Positions 22,241-29,191 of a stretch of 29,191 nt of DNA are shown one piece after another. The stretch comes from DASWRT01 sp036403035 (GTDB lineage Bacteria; Pseudomonadota; Alphaproteobacteria; ATCC43930; CGMCC-115725): assembly GCA_036403035.1 (NCBI GenBank), contig DASWRT010000455.1, positions 1 to 29,191 on the forward strand. Direction: 5' to 3'. Made by a program: the position numbers and the translations under genes. How positions within the stretch are numbered: the stretch's first letter is position 1; every line of letters begins with the position of its first letter. Under the pieces are notes generated by a model. That model saw only the letters and a program-made list of their open reading frames with translations, searched no databases and was not told the DNA's origin.

Positions 22241-23728
22241 ATGACAAGGGACATCACGCTTCAATCGCAAGCGCTCGAGCTTGCGCATGTGATGATCCGG
22301 AGCGTCGATGGGACGATCCGGCTGTGGACGCACGGCATGGAGCGGCTCTACGGGTACACGCGTGAGGAAGCGGTCGGCCAGACGGCGGACCGGCTCCTGC
22401 GCACGGTCTTCCCGCGCCCGCGCGGCGAGATCGAAGCCGAGCTGCGGGGTTCCGGGCAATGGAGCGGCGAACTCGTTCACCGACGCCGCGACGGCACGAC
22501 CATCATCGTCGCCAGCCACTGGTCCCTGTCCCGCGACGATGCCGGCCATCCGGTCGCCGTAACCGAGGTCAACAACGACATCACGGAGCAGAAGCGCAGC
22601 GAGAGTGCCCGCCTCCACCTTGCGGCGATCGTCGAGTCGTCCACCGACGCGATCATCGGCAAGACGGTGGACGGGATCGTCACGAGTTGGAACGAGGCGG
22701 CGGCGGCCATGTTCGGCTATGCGGCCGAGGAGATGATCGGCCGGCCGATCACCACCCTCTTCCCTCCCGGGCGCCTTGTCGAGGAGGGCATGATCCTCGA
22801 TCGGGTAAGGCGGGGCGAGAGGGTCGAGCATTACGAAACGGTGCGGCGACGCAAAGACGGCACGGAGATCGAGGTGTCTCTCACGGTCTCGCCGATCCGG
22901 GATGCGGCCGGTACGGTCGTCGGCGTTTCGAAGATCGCGCGCGACATCACGGAGCGGAAGCTCGCCGAGGCGTGCCTTCAGAACCTCCAGTCCGAGCTGC
23001 TCCACGTCTCGCGGCTGAGCACGATGGACCGAATGGCGTCGACGCTGGCGCACGAGCTCAACCAGCCGCTCACCGCGGTGACGAACTACCTCTCGGCGCT
23101 GCGCCGCCTGATCGCCGCCGGTCCGGGAGCCGATCCGAAGCGGGTGGACGAGATCCTAGACCGGACGGTCGAGCAGGCCACCAGGGCAGGGCAGGTCATC
23201 CGGCGCCTCCGCGAGTTCGTCGCCAAGGGCGAGACCGAACGGCGGATCGAGGGCGTCAACGACATGGTCGAGGACGCTGCCGGTCTGGCGCTCGTCGGTG
23301 CGAGGCAGGAGGGCGTCGCGGCGTCGATGGAGTTCGGAGGCGGGATTCCAAAAGTGCTCGTCGACCGGGTGCAGATCCAGCAGGTCTTGATAAACCTCGT
23401 CCGCAATGCGCTTGAGGCGATGGAGCGGAGCGCGACGCGCGAACTGCGCATCGCGACGCGTTATCTACACGATAGCCGACAAGCGGAGATCACGGTCGCC
23501 GATACCGGTCCGGGCATCGCGCCGGAGATCGCGAACCGGCTGTTCCAGCCGTTCGTGAGCACCAAGAAAACCGGCATGGGGCTCGGGCTCTCGATCTGCC
23601 GGGAGATCGTCGAGGCGCATGGCGGCATGCTGTCGGCCGCCGGGGTCAACGAGCCGACCGGGACGGTGTTCTCGATGATCGTGCCGATTGCTGCCGTCGC
23701 CGAGGAGCAGGCGGCCGGCGATGCCTGA
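22241..23728 (+). CDS. PAS-PAS sensor histidine kinase (FixL-like, orphan)
   Basis: A 495-residue soluble kinase starting at the ATG at 22241; an upstream GTG-initiated extension reads as low-quality leader. Two PAS domains: residues ~8-118 (VDGTIRLWTHGMERLYGYT...NNDITEQK) and ~125-240 (TDAIIGKTVDGIVTSWNEAA...ARDITERK). Then the kinase core: HisKA box with phospho-acceptor His271 in LAHELNQPLTAVTNYL, N-box with Asn389, G1 DTGPG (421-425) and G2 GMGLGL (445-450). The H-box is FixL-type, but the second PAS reads PGRLVEEGMILDRV where FixL has its haem-ligand His in an EHDxY helix, so a haem oxygen sensor is unlikely. No transmembrane segment and no response regulator next to it. Confidence 0.9.
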   Translation: MTRDITLQSQALELAHVMIRSVDGTIRLWTHGMERLYGYTREEAVGQTADRLLRTVFPRPRGEIEAELRGSGQWSGELVHRRRDGTTIIVASHWSLSRDDAGHPVAVTEVNNDITEQKRSESARLHLAAIVESSTDAIIGKTVDGIVTSWNEAAAAMFGYAAEEMIGRPITTLFPPGRLVEEGMILDRVRRGERVEHYETVRRRKDGTEIEVSLTVSPIRDAAGTVVGVSKIARDITERKLAEACLQNLQSELLHVSRLSTMDRMASTLAHELNQPLTAVTNYLSALRRLIAAGPGADPKRVDEILDRTVEQATRAGQVIRRLREFVAKGETERRIEGVNDMVEDAAGLALVGARQEGVAASMEFGGGIPKVLVDRVQIQQVLINLVRNALEAMERSATRELRIATRYLHDSRQAEITVADTGPGIAPEIANRLFQPFVSTKKTGMGLGLSICREIVEAHGGMLSAAGVNEPTGTVFSMIVPIAAVAEEQAAGDA

Positions 23729-23771
23729 TACATTCCGGGCCTGATGCCGGGCTGACATCGCACGGAGCGTC

Positions 23772-25319
23772 ATGACTCGACCGAAACGCGTGCTCGCCGC
23801 CCGCATCATGCACGAGACCAACACCTTCAGCCGGCTCAGGACGGACATCGCCGCGTTCCGCCGTCGCGACTACCATCTCGGCAACGAGATCCCGGTTGCC
23901 TATCGCGGCACGCGTTCGGCGATGGGCGGGACGTTCGAGGCGGCCGACCGGTACGGCTGGACGCTCGTGCATCCGGTCTCGGCATCCGCCAATCCCTCCG
24001 GCGTCGTGACGCGCGAGGCGTTCGAGACGCTGGCCGGCCTGCTCGTCGATGCGGCAGCGGCGACGGCCGGCGGGCAGGGGCGGCCGGTCGACGGCGCGCT
24101 CCTGCATCTGCACGGCGCGATGGTCGTCGAGGACCATGAGGACGGGGAGGGCGAGTTGCTGGCGCGGCTGCGCGCCGCGGTCGGTCCCGACGTGCCGGTC
24201 GTCGTCACGCTCGATCTGCACGCCAACGTCTCAGACGCGATGGCGGCGCATGCCGACGCGCTGATCGCGTTCCGCACCTACCCGCATGTCGACATGTACG
24301 AACGCGCGCTCCAGGGAGCTTCGCTCCTCGACCGGGCGATGCGCGGCGAGGTCCGGCCGCGGACGGTACTGGCGCGCCGTCCGACGATGGTCGGGCTCGA
24401 CTACGGCCGGACCCAGGGCGGGCCGATGGCCGAGCTGCTGCGGCGTGCGGATACGGTCGAATCCTCCGGCGAAGCGCTGGCCGTCAGCGTCTGCGCCGGG
24501 TTCAGCCGCGCAGACATCGCCGATGTCGGGCCGAGCGTGACGGTCACCGTCGACGCGGCGGCAGGGACATCCGCATTGGAGCGGGCGCGGACGATCGCCG
24601 AAGCCTTCATGGATTACGCCTGGGAGACGCGGCGCTTCAGCACGACCAAGCTCCTTTCCGTCGGCGAGGCGGTGGCGTTGGCGAAGGCGGGGGACGTCGG
24701 CGCCGCGGCGCAGCGTCCGCTCGTCGTTGCCGACATCACCGATAACCCCGGCGGCGGCGGGTACGGCGACGCCACCGCGTTCCTCGCGGCGCTGGTGGAC
24801 GCTCGGGTGCCGAGCGTCGCCTTCCATGCGATCTGCGATCCCGAGGCGGTGCAGGAAGGCATCCGCGCCGGCATCGGCGGCACGGCGACGATCACGCTCG
24901 GCGGCAAGACCGACCCGACGATGGGCGGCGGGCCGGTGACGCTGACCGGGGAGGTCGCCTGCCTGACCGACGGGCGGTTCGTCGCCTTCGGGCCGATGGG
25001 CGGCGGCGTCGCGCGCGACCATGGGCCGTCGATGCTGTTCCGCGTCGGCGGCGGGATACCGGGCGCCGGCATCGACATCGTCGTCGTCACCAACAACGGC
25101 CAGACCAACGATCTGGGCCAGTTCACGTCGCTCGGCATCGATCCGTCGCGCTACCGCACCGTCGCCGTGAAGTCGGCGCACCATTTCCGCGCCGCCTTCG
25201 AGCCGATCGCGCGGCAAGTCGTGCTGGTCGACACCGGCGCGCTCTGCGCCGACGTCTACTCGCCCGACCTGTTCAGGAAGGTCCGCCGCCCGGTCTGGCC
25301 GCTCGACGCGTTGGAATAG
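23772..25319 (+). CDS. M81 family metallopeptidase (MlrC-like)
   Basis: A 515-residue protein of the M81 family, whose founding member MlrC hydrolyses linearised microcystin and its fragments. Zinc-site residues are all visible: Glu15 in IMHETNTFS, His114 in LHLHGAMV, Asp148 and His150 in TLDLHANVSD, and His172 in RTYPHVDMYER. The second half is the MlrC C-terminal domain (VVADITDNPGGGGYGD, VVVTNNGQTNDLGQF). Environmental homologues are widespread and probably act on amide or peptide-like compounds, often beside ABC importers; the substrate here is unknown. It begins 43 bp after the kinase gene on the same strand. A 12-bp hairpin follows the stop. Confidence 0.9.
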   Translation: MTRPKRVLAARIMHETNTFSRLRTDIAAFRRRDYHLGNEIPVAYRGTRSAMGGTFEAADRYGWTLVHPVSASANPSGVVTREAFETLAGLLVDAAAATAGGQGRPVDGALLHLHGAMVVEDHEDGEGELLARLRAAVGPDVPVVVTLDLHANVSDAMAAHADALIAFRTYPHVDMYERALQGASLLDRAMRGEVRPRTVLARRPTMVGLDYGRTQGGPMAELLRRADTVESSGEALAVSVCAGFSRADIADVGPSVTVTVDAAAGTSALERARTIAEAFMDYAWETRRFSTTKLLSVGEAVALAKAGDVGAAAQRPLVVADITDNPGGGGYGDATAFLAALVDARVPSVAFHAICDPEAVQEGIRAGIGGTATITLGGKTDPTMGGGPVTLTGEVACLTDGRFVAFGPMGGGVARDHGPSMLFRVGGGIPGAGIDIVVVTNNGQTNDLGQFTSLGIDPSRYRTVAVKSAHHFRAAFEPIARQVVLVDTGALCADVYSPDLFRKVRRPVWPLDALE

Positions 25320-25327
25320 CGGGCGAT

Positions 25328-25367
25328 GGCGGGCGCGGCGCGGTCACCGTTACCGGCCGCGCCCGCC
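25328..25367. terminator. Bidirectional terminator hairpin between convergent genes
   Basis: GGCGGGCGCGGC (25328-25339) and GCCGCGCCCGCC (25356-25367) are perfect 12-bp complements, and CGGT/ACCG extend the stem inward. It occupies the 59-bp gap between the M81 and rhodanese stops, the place expected for a shared terminator. No T-run on either side. Confidence 0.65.
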
Positions 25368-25378
25368 GACAAGATGAG

Positions 25379-25810
25379 CTACGCCGCCGACGCCGTCGCC
25401 GCACCGGGCTCCTCGCCCTGCACGACGGCGAAGCCCTCGTCCGCCCAGCCGGCCATGCCGCCGATCATCACCTTCACCTTGCGTCCGTGCCGCGCCAGAC
25501 GGGCCGCGCCGCGGTCGGCGGCGTTGCAGTGCGGGCCGTTGCAGTACACGACGAACAGGGTGTCCGCCGGATAGACCGCCAACCGTTCCGCCGTCATCTC
25601 GCGATGCGGGAGGCTGACGGCGCCGGGAACGTGCGCCCGCGCATAGGAGGCACGGCCCCGCGTGTCGATCAGCACGAAGTCCGGGCCTTCGGCGGCACGC
25701 ATGGATTCGTAAACGTCCGAGCAATCGGTTTCGAGGGAGAGCCGCAGCTCGAAATGAGCGAGCGCGACGTCGGATGGTGCGGCCGGAATCTGCGCAACGA
25801 TGCTTGGCAT
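25379..25810 (-). CDS. Single-domain rhodanese-like protein
   Basis: A 143-residue rhodanese domain: DFVLIDTRGRASYARAHVPG (44-63), SLPHREM, then the active-site loop FVVYCNGPHCNAADRGA (86-102) with nucleophile Cys90 at the end of the central strand, and MIGGMAGWADEGF near the C-terminus. The loop with a second Cys95 (CNGPHC) is a variant seen in a subgroup of bacterial rhodaneses. It may carry sulfur as persulfide or have a regulatory role. The ATG has a GGGAG site. It is divergent from the FtrA-like regulator gene, 94 bp away, an arrangement I recall from other genomes; control by that regulator is likely. Confidence 0.88.
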   Translation of the reverse strand: MPSIVAQIPAAPSDVALAHFELRLSLETDCSDVYESMRAAEGPDFVLIDTRGRASYARAHVPGAVSLPHREMTAERLAVYPADTLFVVYCNGPHCNAADRGAARLARHGRKVKVMIGGMAGWADEGFAVVQGEEPGAATASAA

Positions 25811-25856
25811 TTTGGCACTCCCGCTTTTCGGTATGGAGAAACGGAATTGTCAGCGA

Positions 25857-25871
25857 TCCGCCGCAGGCGGA
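25857..25871. promoter_or_regulatory. Palindrome in the rhodanese/ftrA divergent promoter region
   Basis: TCCGCC-GCA-GGCGGA is a perfect 6-bp inverted repeat midway in the 94-bp gap between the divergent genes. It could be an operator for the FtrA-like regulator or simply a hairpin of the same CGCC-GCA-GGCG core type found at 2816-2826 and 12599-12609. Confidence 0.35.
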
Positions 25872-25904
25872 AAATCGGCATGAACGCCAACCTGCGTAAA
25901 CATC

Positions 25905-26939
25905 ATGCCAAAATCCGCTGCCGACTCCGCACCCCCGCCACCCTCGCCCGGCCGCGATCCCCGTCTGGTCGCGGCGCTCGCCTATGACGGTCTCGGCACG
26001 TTCGAGTTCGGGATCGCCGTCGAGGTCTTCGGTTTGCCGCGCCCGGAGATGGGGACGGACTGGTACCGGTTCGCGGTGTGCGCGGCCGAGCCGGGACCGT
26101 TGCGCGCCACCGGCGGAATCCGGGTGCTCGCGAATGGCGGCCTCGATCTGCTGCGCGAAGCCGGCACGATCGTCGTGCCCGGCTGGCGCGGTGCGGACGA
26201 TCCGGTTCCGGCGCCGCTGGTCGACGCGTTGTGCGCCGCGCATGCCGGCGGCGCGCGGCTGGTTTCCCTCTGTTCCGGCGTCTTCGTGCTCGCCGCGACC
26301 GGCCTGCTGAACGGGCGCCGGGCGACGACCCACTGGCGCTACGCCGAGGCGCTCGCCGCCGCCTATCCGGAAATCCGGTTCGCACCCGACGTGCTCTATG
26401 TCGACGAAGGCGACGTGCTGACCGCCGCCGGCAGCGCCGCCGGCATCGATCTTTGCCTGCATGTCGTGCGCCGCGACTTCGGGCCGGACATCGCGAACCG
26501 CCTTGCGCGGCGGCTGATCGTGCCACCGCATCGCGAGGGCGGGCAGGCGCAGTTCGTCGAGCGTCCCGTGCCGCCGGCCCGCGAGGGGATGCGGCTCGGG
26601 CCGCTGCTCGACCGGATGCGGGCGCGGCTCGACGAGGAGCAGCCGGTCGCACGCCTTGCCGCGGAGGCGGGGATGAGCGTCCGCACCTTCCTACGCCGTT
26701 TTCGCGATGCCACCGGTACGACGCCCGGCGACTGGCTCGCCGCCGAACGGATCGCCCGGGCGCGCGAGCTGCTGGAAAGCACGGCGCTGCCGATCGAGGA
26801 CATCGCCGCGAGCTGCGGCTTCGGCTCGGCGGCGACGCTGCGGCATCATTTCCGGCTGCGGCTCCGCACCAGCCCGGCGGCCTACCGTGCCCGGTTCTGC
26901 GGCTCGCCGGCGCCGGCGGAGGCCTCGATGACTCGATGA
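25905..26939 (+). CDS. ftrA: FtrA/GlxA-family transcriptional regulator (DJ-1/PfpI + AraC)
   Basis: A 344-residue regulator with two domains. Residues ~20-195 are a DJ-1/PfpI-like domain with the nucleophile-elbow Cys123 in LVSLCSGVFVLA; in this group it usually senses a ligand rather than catalysing. Residues ~230-335 are an AraC-type DNA-binding domain with two helix-turn-helix units (ARLAAEAGMSVRTFLRRFRD and IEDIAASCGFGSAATLRHHF). The DYGLGTFEFG-like opening (here AYDGLGTFEFGIAVEVFGLP) is typical of FtrA. The ribosome-binding site before the ATG is weak, so the exact start is less certain. It probably controls itself and the divergent rhodanese gene. The ligand is unknown. Confidence 0.87.
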   Translation: MPKSAADSAPPPPSPGRDPRLVAALAYDGLGTFEFGIAVEVFGLPRPEMGTDWYRFAVCAAEPGPLRATGGIRVLANGGLDLLREAGTIVVPGWRGADDPVPAPLVDALCAAHAGGARLVSLCSGVFVLAATGLLNGRRATTHWRYAEALAAAYPEIRFAPDVLYVDEGDVLTAAGSAAGIDLCLHVVRRDFGPDIANRLARRLIVPPHREGGQAQFVERPVPPAREGMRLGPLLDRMRARLDEEQPVARLAAEAGMSVRTFLRRFRDATGTTPGDWLAAERIARARELLESTALPIEDIAASCGFGSAATLRHHFRLRLRTSPAAYRARFCGSPAPAEASMTR

Positions 26940-27033
26940 CGCCCGGTAGCCGTTGACGCCCTGTTTCCGGCGCGCCACGATCCGCGGCGCCCCGCCCCGG
27001 CAGGACAAGCCTTTCGCCAGGAGATCGCCGCCG

Positions 27034-27891
27034 ATGATGACGCGCCGGACCGTGACCGCCGCGGCAGCGCTCGCGCTGCTCGCCGCCGCCGTGCTGCCGC
27101 TGCCGGCCGCCGTTGCGCAGGACAAGCCGTTCATCACCGTCGCCTCGACGACGTCGACCGAGCAGTCCGGGCTGTTCGGCCACCTGCTGCCGGCCTTCAC
27201 CGCGGCGACGGGCATCGACGTGCGCGTCGTCGCGGTCGGCACCGGGCAGGCGCTGAAGATCGGCGAGCGCGGCGATTGTGACGTGGTCCTGGTGCACGAC
27301 ACGCCGTCCGAGCTGAAATTCGTCGCCGACGGCTGGGGCGTCGACCGGCGCGAGGTGATGTACAACGACTTTATCCTAGTCGGCCCGAAGGGCGACCCGG
27401 CGCACGTTGCCGGCGACAAGGACGTCGTCGCCGCGTTCAAGGCGATCGCGGCGGCGCAGGCGCCCTTCGCGTCGCGCGGCGACGACAGCGGCACGAACAA
27501 GGCCGAGCTGCGCTACTGGGAGGAGGCTGGCATCGATCCGGCCGCCGCATCGAAGTCCGGGAACGGCTGGTACAAGGACACCGGCTCCGGTATGGGGCCG
27601 ACGCTCAATACGTCGGCGGCGATGAACGCCTATACGCTCGCCGACCGCGGCACGTGGCTCTCGTTCAAGAACCGTCAGGAGCTGACGATTCTTGTCGAGG
27701 GCGACCGGCGCCTCTTCAACCAGTACGGCGTCACGCTGGTGAACCCGGCGAAGCACCCGACGGTGAAGAAGGATCTCGGAATGCGGTTCGTCGAGTGGCT
27801 GACCTCGCCCGAGGGGCAGCAGACGGTCGCCGGCTACAAGATCAACGGCGAGCAGCTCTTCTTCCCGGATTACCGCAAGCAGCAATCGTAG
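27034..27891 (+). CDS. tupA: TupA-type tungstate ABC transporter substrate-binding protein
   Basis: A 285-residue periplasmic protein. The start is one of two adjacent ATGs (27034/27037) following CAGGAGA; an upstream ATG at 26953 would add an implausible basic leader. After the Ala/Leu-rich signal peptide (cleavage near AVA-QD), the mature protein shows TupA features: ASTTSTEQSGLFGHLLPAF, VGTGQALKIGERGDCDVVLV with the following HD pair, and a SRGDDSGTNKAELRYW anion-binding segment. TupA binds tungstate (or molybdate) for the TupBC permease/ATPase, feeding molybdo/tungsto-enzymes. No TupB or TupC gene follows, so either the partners are elsewhere or this is a related anion receptor. Confidence 0.87.
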   Translation: MMTRRTVTAAAALALLAAAVLPLPAAVAQDKPFITVASTTSTEQSGLFGHLLPAFTAATGIDVRVVAVGTGQALKIGERGDCDVVLVHDTPSELKFVADGWGVDRREVMYNDFILVGPKGDPAHVAGDKDVVAAFKAIAAAQAPFASRGDDSGTNKAELRYWEEAGIDPAAASKSGNGWYKDTGSGMGPTLNTSAAMNAYTLADRGTWLSFKNRQELTILVEGDRRLFNQYGVTLVNPAKHPTVKKDLGMRFVEWLTSPEGQQTVAGYKINGEQLFFPDYRKQQS

Positions 27892-27920
27892 GCGGTCGCG
27901 GGCGACGCGGCCGCCCCGGC

Positions 27921-28589
27921 ATGAGCCCGGATGAGAAGGTCAACGTCGCGACCCATTCCGTGGGTCTCCTTCTCTTCATTCCGCTTGCCGCATGGCTGCT
28001 GGTTCGCGCGGCGCCAGGCCGGGAGCGCGCCGCCGTCGTCGTCTTCGACGCCGCCTGGGCGGTGCTCTATGTAGCGTCGATCCTGTACCACGCGCTGCCG
28101 CCGGGTTCGCTGGGGAAGGCGGCCCTCCTCGTCGCCGATTACGGCGCGATCTTCCTGGTGATCGGCGCCGGCTACACGCCGTTCGCGCTGCTCCTGCTGC
28201 CGCCGCGCCGCGTCGGCATGGCGCTGCTGCTGACCTGGGCGCCCGCCGTGCTCGGCCTCGCCGTGGAGGCGGCGGCGTTCACGAGCGCCTATCGGATGGC
28301 GTTCCTCCGCGGCGCCTACATCCTCTATGCGGTGCAGGGCTGGGCGCCGCTATTGGCATATGGCCGCCGCGTCTTGCGGCAGCTCTCCCGCGCCTCGCTG
28401 TTCTTCCTGGTGGCCAGCGGCGCCGTCTACAGCGCCGGAATCGTCTTTTACCGCTGGCGCAGCCTGCCGTGGCACCATGCGTATTGGCATGTCGCCGTCG
28501 TGATCGGCTGCCTGCTCAACGTCGGCGGCATGCGGGTGCTCCTGACCGGCAGGGGCGGCGGAGCGCCGGCAGCCGGGCGAAGCTGTTGA
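27921..28589 (+). CDS. Hemolysin III / TrhA-family membrane protein
   Basis: A 222-residue protein with about seven membrane segments of the Hly-III/YqfA (PAQR-related) family. Its conserved polar residues are in place: NVATHSVG near the N-terminus, SILYHALPPGS after the second helix, a DYGAIFLVIGAGYTPF helix, and the terminal HAYWHVAVVIG histidines; these form the metal-dependent site of the superfamily. E. coli TrhA-type members help keep membrane lipid balance; hemolysis is not the normal role. The ATG at 27921, 30 bp after tupA, has no clear ribosome-binding site, so translation may depend on coupling or start nearby. Confidence 0.85.
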   Translation: MSPDEKVNVATHSVGLLLFIPLAAWLLVRAAPGRERAAVVVFDAAWAVLYVASILYHALPPGSLGKAALLVADYGAIFLVIGAGYTPFALLLLPPRRVGMALLLTWAPAVLGLAVEAAAFTSAYRMAFLRGAYILYAVQGWAPLLAYGRRVLRQLSRASLFFLVASGAVYSAGIVFYRWRSLPWHHAYWHVAVVIGCLLNVGGMRVLLTGRGGGAPAAGRSC

Positions 28590-28632
28590 ACGGAGCGCGG
28601 CTGCGTCCGCGGCGCGAAGACAGGAGTTCGGG

Positions 28633-29191
28633 ATGAGAACCGTCAGGATCGGATCGGGCGCCGGCTATTCGGGCGACCGCATCGAGCCCGCCGTCGAACT
28701 CGCGGAGAAGGGCGACATCAAATATCTCGTCTTCGAGTGCCTGGCCGAACGCACGATCGCGCTCGCACAGCAGGCCAGGATGAAGGACCCGGCGCAGGGC
28801 TACGATCCGCTGCTCGAAGACCGCATGCGCGCCGTGCTGGGCCTTTGCCGCCGGAACGGCATCAGGATCGTCACCAACATGGGCGCGGCCAACCCGGTCG
28901 CCGCCGCCGCGAAGGTCCGTGAGATCGCCCAGTCCCTGGGGCTCGCCGGGCTGAAGATCGCCGCGGTGACCGGCGACGACGTCCTGGAGGCGGTCAGGAA
29001 CGGCGATTACGCGCTCGACGACGAGGGCGGGCCGGTCGGAGCGCTCGGCAACCGGCTCGTCTCCGCGAACGCCTATCTCGGCGCACGGCCGATCGTCGAG
29101 GCGCTGGCCGGCGGGGCGGATGTCGTGCTCACCGGACGCGTCGCCGATCCGGCGCTCTTCCTGGCGCCGCAGATCCACGAGTTCGGCTGGT
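28633..29191 (+). CDS. AtuA-family (DUF1446) protein, 3' partial
   Basis: Begins at the ATG at 28633 behind CAGGAG and stays open to the right edge (186 codons visible); the end lies outside. The sequence opens MRTVRIGSGAGYSGDRIEPA, continues with IKYLVFECLAERTIALAQ and NGIRIVTNMGAANPVAAA, and reaches VVLTGRVADPALFLAPQI. These are hallmarks of the DUF1446/AtuA family. AtuA is needed for acyclic terpene (citronellol/geraniol) use in Pseudomonas; other members occur beside tricarboxylate or peptide transport genes with unknown roles. No acyl-CoA carboxylase genes are visible in this window, so an actual terpene pathway cannot be claimed. Confidence 0.85.
   Translation, partial: MRTVRIGSGAGYSGDRIEPAVELAEKGDIKYLVFECLAERTIALAQQARMKDPAQGYDPLLEDRMRAVLGLCRRNGIRIVTNMGAANPVAAAAKVREIAQSLGLAGLKIAAVTGDDVLEAVRNGDYALDDEGGPVGALGNRLVSANAYLGARPIVEALAGGADVVLTGRVADPALFLAPQIHEFGW

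Noticed and set aside
22241..23728. Reading the kinase as a true FixL oxygen sensor
   Set aside because: The haem-proximal histidine motif is missing in both PAS domains and no fixJ-like gene is adjacent.

Overview
The window comes from a very G+C-rich bacterial chromosome. Codon use, Shine-Dalgarno-type starts, Pal/OmpA lipoproteins, a fused transaldolase-glucose-6-phosphate isomerase, CsbD and DUF3309 stress proteins with an EcfG-like promoter, and a FixL-like histidine kinase all point to an alphaproteobacterium, perhaps Rhodospirillales-like. The species cannot be named. No rRNA, tRNA, CRISPR array or intact insertion sequence was seen.

Layout. 1-0.8 kb: end of a secreted RNase Sa/barnase-type nuclease gene overlapping its barstar inhibitor gene. 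0.84-1.36 kb: a Pal-like lipoprotein on the minus strand. 1.57-5.79 kb: an iron(III)-type ABC importer (binding protein, fused permease, ATPase) interrupted by a ~216 bp nested inverted repeat. 5.96-6.80 kb: a lower-GC DUF1778/GNAT toxin-antitoxin pair whose toxin has Trp where the family has its catalytic Tyr. 6.8-7.75 kb: a mostly non-coding stretch with two tandem terminator-like hairpins before a small unknown ORF. 7.83-8.64 kb: a crotonase. 9.0-12.6 kb: Tal-Pgi fusion plus RpiA, a sugar-phosphate operon. 12.7-15.06 kb: stress-flavoured small genes (two paralogous tiny proteins, DUF3309, CsbD) around a GT1 glycosyltransferase. 15.06-17.1 kb: an AT-richer island with a haem-oxygenase-like diiron (HDO) enzyme and a 58-residue membrane protein. 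17.1-18.4 kb: three small lipoproteins. 18.6-21.1 kb: an SDR dehydrogenase convergent with a solitary family 5 peptide-type binding protein. 21.3-23.7 kb: an unknown 255-residue protein and an orphan PAS-PAS histidine kinase. 23.8-25.3 kb: an M81/MlrC metallopeptidase. 25.4-26.9 kb: divergent rhodanese and FtrA/GlxA-type regulator. 27.0-29.2 kb: orphan TupA-type binding protein, hemolysin III-family membrane protein, and the start of an AtuA-family (DUF1446) protein that runs off the window.

How the genes work together. Clear functional units are the nuclease/inhibitor pair, the ABC importer, the toxin-antitoxin pair, tal-pgi/rpiA (non-oxidative pentose phosphate and hexose phosphate interconversion), csbD-DUF3309 (general stress) and rhodanese/ftrA. 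Several genes sit without their usual partners: the binding proteins at 19.4 and 27.0 kb without permeases, the kinase without a response regulator, and Pal without tolB. The least explained and most interesting parts are the HDO enzyme in its AT-rich island, the leader-like hairpins at 7.33-7.40 and 21.24-21.30 kb, the long inverted repeat inside the transporter operon, and the paralogous tiny proteins that share an upstream motif.
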